Positions 43,645-48,076 of a DNA stretch of 48,076 bases are shown here, one piece after another; within the stretch, counting starts at the first letter, position 1, and every line of letters starts with the position of its first letter. The stretch is taken from positions 1-48,076 of the forward strand of contig NZ_PXWG01000044.1 of assembly GCF_003011965.1 (NCBI RefSeq), written 5' to 3'. The stretch is from Streptosporangium nondiastaticum. Lineage in GTDB: Bacteria > Actinomycetota > Actinomycetes > Streptomycetales > Streptomycetaceae. A program made the position numbers and the translations under genes. The notes below the pieces were generated by a model. It did not search any database. It was not told where the DNA came from and saw nothing but the letters and a program-made list of their open reading frames with translations.

Positions 43645-43717
43645 CCCGCCGCGCCCCTTCCTTTTTCGCTCATCCCTCCCGTCACACCCGTTACTGCTGT
43701 ACGAAAGGCACGCCACC

Positions 43718-44089
43718 ATGCGCCGCATCATGCTCAAGTCCAAGATCCACCGCGCGACCGTCACCGAGGCCGACCTCAACTACATCGGCTCGCTGACCCT
43801 CGACCCCGTCCTGATGGAGCAGGCCGACCTGCTGCCCGGCGAGCAGATCCACATCGTCGACGTCAACAACGGCTCCCGCCTGGAGACCTACGTCATCGAG
43901 GGCGAGCGCGGCTCCGGCGTGGTCTGCATCAACGGCGCCGCGGCCCGCCTCGTGGCCCCCGGCGACATCGTCATCATCATCGCCTACGCCTCCGTGGAGG
44001 ACGGCGAGGCCGCGGACGTGAAGCCGCGCGTGGTGTTCGTCGACGAGAACAACAAGGCCGTCAGCGTCGGCGACGACCCGTCGGTCTGA
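43718..44089 (+). CDS. panD: Aspartate 1-decarboxylase proenzyme
   Basis: 123 residues. MLKSKIHRATVTEADLNYIG then SLTLD gives the pyruvoyl self-cleavage site Gly24-Ser25. Lys9, Tyr58-region text (NNGSRLETYVIEG) and INGAAARLVAPGDIVIIIAY complete the fold. Makes beta-alanine from L-aspartate. Normally part of pantothenate synthesis with panC/panB, which are absent here, so a duplicated copy feeding beta-alanine into the product is likely. SD GAAAGG ~8 bp upstream. The transcript ends at the strong hairpin at 44105. Confidence 0.93.
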   Translation: MRRIMLKSKIHRATVTEADLNYIGSLTLDPVLMEQADLLPGEQIHIVDVNNGSRLETYVIEGERGSGVVCINGAAARLVAPGDIVIIIAYASVEDGEAADVKPRVVFVDENNKAVSVGDDPSV

Positions 44090-44104
44090 CCGTAGCGGCA
44101 GGAC

Positions 44105-44142
44105 GCGCGAAGGGCCCCCTCCGAGGAGGGGGCCCTTCGCGC
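44105..44142 (+). terminator. Long hairpin terminator after panD
   Basis: An 18-bp perfect stem (44105-44122 with 44125-44142, arms beginning GCGCGAAGGGCCCCC) around a two-base GA turn, 16 bp after the panD stop. Closes the NRPS-mbtH-KS-panD transcript. Confidence 0.85.
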
Positions 44143-44253
44143 ATGGTGTCCTCGGTGAAGCACCGCGGCTGCTTCCACTCCATAACCACTGGTTCTGGGA
44201 GTGAGAAGAATCCGCTCTTGGACTTATGGCGGCCGGGAGGTGATCGTGGAGGC

Positions 44254-44871
44254 ATGGACCTCACGAGCATGATCGCCGCCGAACGGCGGGAGTTCGCCGA
44301 CCTGCTGGACGGGCTGACGGCGCAGCAGTGGGAGGCCCCGAGCCTGTGCGCGGGCTGGCGGGTGCGGGACGTCGCCGCCCACATGTCGATGGGCTTCCGC
44401 TACTCGCTCCCCCAGGTGCTCGCGCACTTCGTCAGGGCGCGCGGCAGCCTGCACCGCATGACCGACCGCCTGGCCCGCCACGACGCGGCCGCCGCGAGCA
44501 CGGGCCAACTGGCCGGCTGGCTGCGGGACAATGCCCGTCACCCCTGGACGCCGCCGGTCGGCGGCCTCGTCTCGGCCCTGGGCCACGACGTGGTGCACGG
44601 CCTGGACATCACCGTCGCGCTCGGCCTGGACCGGCAGGTGCCCGAGGACCGCCTGCGGGTGCTCCTGGACGGCGTGACGCACAAGGGCGCACGGTTCTTC
44701 GGCGCCGACCTGACCGGTCTTCAGCTGCGGGCCGACGACCTCGACTGGTCCTTCGGCACCGGGACGCCCCTGACCGGCCCGGCACAGGACCTGCTCCTGT
44801 TCGCGTTCGGGCGCAGGCTGCCGGAGGGCCGGCTCAGGGGCGCGGTGCCGCGGGCCGCCGCCGCGGGCTGA
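44254..44871 (+). CDS. Maleylpyruvate isomerase-family (mycothiol-dependent-like) protein
   Basis: 205 residues from ATG 44254 with GGAGG just upstream. N-terminal MDLTSMIAAERREFADLLDG and SLCAGWRVRDVAAHMS are the start of the DinB-like, metal-binding MDMPI/TIGR03083 family; candidate metal His lie in AAHM and in ALGHDVVHGLDITVA. Actinobacterial members use mycothiol or have unknown roles. It has its own transcript, starting after the panD terminator, and is convergent with the acyl-CoA dehydrogenase, so cluster membership is uncertain. Confidence 0.78.
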   Translation: MDLTSMIAAERREFADLLDGLTAQQWEAPSLCAGWRVRDVAAHMSMGFRYSLPQVLAHFVRARGSLHRMTDRLARHDAAAASTGQLAGWLRDNARHPWTPPVGGLVSALGHDVVHGLDITVALGLDRQVPEDRLRVLLDGVTHKGARFFGADLTGLQLRADDLDWSFGTGTPLTGPAQDLLLFAFGRRLPEGRLRGAVPRAAAAG

Positions 44872-44892
44872 GCCCGCCGGCCGCACGGCGCG

Positions 44893-46614
44893 TCAGCGCA
44901 GGAACTCCGTCACCGAGAAGTACGTCCCCGACGCGCGGCACTCCTCCATCACGCGCTCGACCTGGGGCACGTACGCGTAGTCCAGGCGCGCTGCCGGGTC
45001 CAGGCGCTGCAGGAGCCGCTGGAGGACGAGGATCAGCCAGCCCGCTCCGCTGCGGCCGGGCGCGTTGTGCAGCCAGGCCAGCACGCACGACACGGCGGCG
45101 TGGTACACGCAGTGCTCCGCGGCCGTGCGGGCCGCCTCCGTGGACGCCGGGTCCAGGCCCTGCTCGGCGACGCCCGCGTAGAAGGCGGTGCGGCGGGCGT
45201 CGAGGGCGGCCACCGCGCGGGCGAGGTCGCGGGCCTCTCCGGCGCCGAGCCGGTCCCCGGCCTCGCGGGCGAGCGCGGCCACGGCCGGTCCCCAGCCGCG
45301 GGTGATCTCGTCCTGGCTGGCGTTGGTCAGCTGCAGCTCGCGGCCCGAGGGCTCCCACACGGGGGCCTCCTGCGACCAGTCGAAGAGGGTCCGCAGCACC
45401 GCGTCGGCGCCCTCGGCGGGCGTTCCCGCGAACCCGGCGACGTGCGGCAGCTGGGTGGCGATGTTGTGCAGGTTGACGTGGGTGGTGCCCTCGAAGATGC
45501 TCGCCACCGCGTGGTCGCGCTGCAGCTTCTGGAACGCCCCGCCGGCCACGCCCTCGCGCAGGTAGCTCCGGGCCCCGAGGACCCGGCCGACGTGGGCGGT
45601 CACCTCCTCGCCGACGACCGGCACCAGGTACTTCACCACCGAGGACCACAGGCTCATGCGCGAGGGGACGACCGACAGCGCGCGGGCCACCGGCAGCGCC
45701 GTGCACTCGGCGGCGAGCAGGTCCAGGTGGGCGCCCACGAGGTGTTCGCGGATCACCGGGAGGCGGTAGATGCCGCCGCCGTAGAGCTGCCGCTCGTGCG
45801 CGTAGTCCAGGCCGATGCGCAGGGCCGAGTCCATCGTGCCCAGCGACATCGCGCCGATGGCCGTGCGGGTGATCTGCAGGGTCTTGAGGACCTCGACCAG
45901 GCCCTGTCCGGGCCGGCCCACCAGGTGCGTGCGCGGGACCCGGGCGCCGTGCAGGACGATGCCGCTCAGGTCGTGGCCGCGCAGGCCCACCGGCCGGACG
46001 AACGGGCGGTGGCTCCACTCCCCCTCCGCCAGCCGTTCCTTGTCGACGAGGACCAGGGAGTGGCCGCGGCCCTCCAGGCGCGCGAGGACGGTGACGAAGC
46101 GCCCGCGGGTCGCGTTGCCCACCGGCCACTTCTCGCCCGTGAGCACGAGCTCCTCGCCGTCGGCGACCGCGACCGTCTCGTTGGCGTTCAGGTCGCTGCC
46201 GTGGTCGGGCTCCGACGCGCCGAAGCACGCCAGGTCACCGGCCAGCATCCCGCCGGCGACCAGCGCGCGCTGCTCCTCGTCGCCCCACAGCCACACCGGC
46301 TGGGCGCCGAGCGCGGCCGAGCCGAACATCACCGCGAGCGTGAGGTTGCGGCGCGACAGCGAGCGGGTCAGGCCGAAGGCGGTCTCCAGGTTGCGCAGCC
46401 GGCCGCCGTCCCGCTCCGGGATGAAGCACGTCGCCAGGCCCCACTCGCGCAGCAGCTCCACGGCGCCGGGCGGGAGTTCGTCCCGCTCCTCGTGCTCCAC
46501 GGTGCCGGCGAAGGCGAACGGCCCCCCGGCGGCGAGCGGATCGCCGAGGACCCGTTCGAAGTCGGCGACGAGCCGGTGGGTCGGCCGTGCGGGGGCGGCG
46601 GGCGGCGGCGTCAT
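44893..46614 (-). CDS. Acyl-CoA dehydrogenase-like flavoprotein (long form)
   Basis: 573 residues from ATG 46614 (AGGAG 8 bp upstream). ACAD core: ELLREWGLATCFIPERDGG, FAD/substrate region CFGASEPDHGSDLNANET, GEKWPVGNATRGRF, the GTMDSALRIGLDYAHERQLYG helix and FEGTTHVNLHNIATQ near residue 390. The C-terminal ~170 residues exceed a standard ~380-residue ACAD and resemble the helical tail of longer family members. Likely oxidises an acyl or aminoacyl thioester, alpha-beta desaturation being the default. Divergent from the diiron oxygenase across a GGCAA-type operator, which links it to the cluster. Confidence 0.85.
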   Translation of the reverse strand: MTPPPAAPARPTHRLVADFERVLGDPLAAGGPFAFAGTVEHEERDELPPGAVELLREWGLATCFIPERDGGRLRNLETAFGLTRSLSRRNLTLAVMFGSAALGAQPVWLWGDEEQRALVAGGMLAGDLACFGASEPDHGSDLNANETVAVADGEELVLTGEKWPVGNATRGRFVTVLARLEGRGHSLVLVDKERLAEGEWSHRPFVRPVGLRGHDLSGIVLHGARVPRTHLVGRPGQGLVEVLKTLQITRTAIGAMSLGTMDSALRIGLDYAHERQLYGGGIYRLPVIREHLVGAHLDLLAAECTALPVARALSVVPSRMSLWSSVVKYLVPVVGEEVTAHVGRVLGARSYLREGVAGGAFQKLQRDHAVASIFEGTTHVNLHNIATQLPHVAGFAGTPAEGADAVLRTLFDWSQEAPVWEPSGRELQLTNASQDEITRGWGPAVAALAREAGDRLGAGEARDLARAVAALDARRTAFYAGVAEQGLDPASTEAARTAAEHCVYHAAVSCVLAWLHNAPGRSGAGWLILVLQRLLQRLDPAARLDYAYVPQVERVMEECRASGTYFSVTEFLR

Positions 46615-46719
46615 CAGGGCAGCTCCTGTTGCGGGTCGCGCCGTGCGGCCCGCAACAGGGCCGCCGGCGTGCGGACACGACGGTGATCCCGCCATCGTCA
46701 CGCGCGGTACGGGGCGGGC

Positions 46720-46775
46720 CCAGGCAAGCGACCGGCAATCGGGCCTGCCGCCAAGTTGCCCAGCGCCCTTCCTGG
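46720..46775. promoter_or_regulatory. Cluster operator between dehydrogenase and diiron genes
   Basis: CCAGGCAAGCGACCGGCAA (46720-46738) on the plus strand, and CTGGGCAACTTGGCGGCAG on the minus strand (complement of 46745-46763), each with half-sites 11 bp apart. The block ends CGCCCTTCCTGG like the one before the aminotransferase. Confidence 0.65.
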
Positions 46776-46858
46776 AGAAGGGGGCGGCGCGGGCGGAGAG
46801 TCCGGGGTGGGCGACCGTGCCGAGCGGGCCGGCCAGGCCGAAAGGAACCTCCACCCCG

Positions 46859-47869
46859 ATGACGACTACTCCCGACGACGCAACGCTCTTCACCCTCGAC
46901 CGGACCAGGGCGGACCTCATGGAGGTCGACGCGGTCTTCCGCGCCTGTCTCAACTGGGACTACGGGGAGCGGAACAACCGGATCTGGAGCCTGTACGAGA
47001 AGAACAAGACCGCCCAGTGGAACGCCGCCACGGACATCGACTGGGACTACGACGTGCGCTTCGGCGCCGAGCTGCAGGACGAGCACAGCGCGGGCGTCGC
47101 CTCGTTCGTCGTCGGCAACGACAGCCCCGTGCCGCGCGAGCTGCTCAACCAGTTCCGCTGGGAGTACCAGGCCTGGATGGTCAGCCAGTTCCTCCACGGC
47201 GAGCAGGGCGCCCTCGTGGCCACCGCCCGGCTGGTGGAGACCGTCCCCGACATGGAGGCCAAGGTCTACGCCGCCTCCCAGGTCGCCGACGAGGCCCGGC
47301 ACGTCGAGGCGTACGCCCGCTACATCGACGAGAAGCTCGGCGTCTCCTACCCCATCAACCCCGGTCTGAAGGCGCTCCTGCGCGACCTGCTGGCCGAGTC
47401 CGAGTGGGACATCGTCTACCTCGGCATGCAGGTGATCGTCGAGGGGCTCGCGCTCGCCGCGACCCGCCTGGCCAGCAGCGGCTTCGGCGACCCGATCATC
47501 ACCTCGATCACCCGCATGATCGCCCGTGACGAGGCCCGGCACATCGCGTTCGGCACGGTCTCCCTCAACGGCATGTACGAGGACATGACGAGCGCCGAGA
47601 TGAACCGGCGCGAGGAGTTCCTGCTGGAGGCGATCCACCTGATGTCGCGCCGCTTCCTGCTGCGCGAGGTGTGGGAGCGCATGGACCTCGACGTCGAGCG
47701 CGGCCTGCGCTTCGCCCGCACCGACCCGATGATGTACGGCTACCGGCAGCTGCTGTTCCAGCAGGTCATCCACATCCTGCGGCAGCTCGGGCTGCTGTCG
47801 CCCAAGCTCCGCGACCTCTTCCTGGCCGAGTCCCTGGCCCGGCCGGAGGCGTTCCACGGTATGCCGTGA
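46859..47869 (+). CDS. Ferritin-like diiron oxygenase
   Basis: 336 residues from ATG 46859 (AAAGGAACC upstream). A four-helix-bundle diiron centre is complete: Glu115 (HGEQGA), Glu145 and His148 (DEARH), Glu195 (IVEGLAL), Glu225 and His228 (second DEARH). The E-ExxH-E-ExxH pattern occurs in ribonucleotide-reductase-R2-like oxidases, acyl-ACP desaturases and, with an extra His, AurF-like N-oxygenases. The substrate class cannot be told from sequence; oxidation of an amine (N-oxygenation), C-C desaturation or C-H hydroxylation are open. The stop overlaps the next ketosynthase (TGATG). Confidence 0.85.
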   Translation: MTTTPDDATLFTLDRTRADLMEVDAVFRACLNWDYGERNNRIWSLYEKNKTAQWNAATDIDWDYDVRFGAELQDEHSAGVASFVVGNDSPVPRELLNQFRWEYQAWMVSQFLHGEQGALVATARLVETVPDMEAKVYAASQVADEARHVEAYARYIDEKLGVSYPINPGLKALLRDLLAESEWDIVYLGMQVIVEGLALAATRLASSGFGDPIITSITRMIARDEARHIAFGTVSLNGMYEDMTSAEMNRREEFLLEAIHLMSRRFLLREVWERMDLDVERGLRFARTDPMMYGYRQLLFQQVIHILRQLGLLSPKLRDLFLAESLARPEAFHGMP

Positions 47870-48076
47870 TGCGCGCCGGCACCGAGGAGGTGGTCGTCAC
47901 CGGGCTGGGCGCCACCACCCCGCTGGGCGGCGACGCGGCGGCCACCTGGGCGGCGCTCCTCGCGGGCCGGTCCGGGGCCCGTGCGCTCACCGAGGAGTGG
48001 GCCGCGGGCCTGCCGGCCCGGGTGGCGGCGACGGCCGCCGTCGACCCCGCCGGAGTCCTGGGCCGCACCGAGGCCC
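47869..48076 (+). CDS. KASII-type ketosynthase, 5' part (runs off the window)
   Basis: The first ~69 residues begin RAGTEEVVVTGLGATTPLGG and include ALTEEWAAGLPARVAATAAV. Most similar by eye to the ketosynthase at 42364 (about 48 of 62 residues identical). The catalytic Cys region lies outside the window, so it may be a true KS or a decarboxylating/chain-length-factor paralogue. Overlaps the diiron gene by one base, so the two are co-translated. Confidence 0.85.
   Translation, partial: MRAGTEEVVVTGLGATTPLGGDAAATWAALLAGRSGARALTEEWAAGLPARVAATAAVDPAGVLGRTEA

Overview
The window looks like part of a Streptomyces (or close actinomycete) chromosome. GC content and third-position GC are very high throughout, GTG and TTG starts are common, lipoprotein, MFS, LysE and MOSC accessory genes abound, and there is a mycothiol-type maleylpyruvate isomerase-family protein and an actinobacterial bL37-like mini-gene.

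Positions 1-25 kb are an accessory region of mostly unrelated short operons: a truncated MFS exporter divergent from a LysR regulator; an EACC1-caspase pair of the bacterial conflict/suicide type; a lipoprotein; a UPF0718-type permease; an isolated FabF-like ketosynthase with a duplicated tail next to a decayed IS transposase; a long GT2 glycosyltransferase; an alpha/beta hydrolase behind an 18-bp palindrome; a bL37-like mini-gene; a saccharopine-dehydrogenase-like reductase; a secreted three-repeat protein; a TROVE-like gene remnant; a MacB/FtsX-type ABC exporter; MOSC and LysE proteins; a zinc-ribbon/membrane gene pair; and, divergently, a secreted S33 peptidase and an erythromycin-esterase-like protein.

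From about 25.1 kb to the right edge lies a biosynthetic gene cluster that continues past the window. In order it holds an MFS exporter, a PCP-C didomain protein, a type II thioesterase, an FkbJ-like stand-alone acyl carrier protein, a SyrP/TauD-like oxygenase, a class III aminotransferase, an XRE-NB-ARC regulator, an orphan histidine kinase, a 2061-residue NRPS (C-A-PCP-E-C-PCP), an MbtH protein, a KASII-type ketosynthase, aspartate 1-decarboxylase (PanD), a maleylpyruvate isomerase-family protein, a long acyl-CoA dehydrogenase, a diiron ferritin-like oxygenase and the start of a second, closely related ketosynthase. The only adenylation domain reads as asparagine-specific and is followed by an epimerase, so D-Asn is expected. 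The second module has no adenylation domain, and three further carriers lack a visible loading enzyme. PanD makes beta-alanine, a natural candidate for a trans-loaded building block. I do not recognise the product.

The most striking regulatory signal is a recurrent operator, two GGCAA half-sites 11 bp apart (consensus CAGGCAAnnnnnCGGCAA), in front of the exporter, the PCP-C operon, the aminotransferase, the NRPS and the diiron gene. It appears in no other place that I noticed, and suggests one pathway-specific activator controls the whole cluster. Directly upstream of the NRPS there is also a pair of mutually exclusive, perfect 12-13-bp hairpins.
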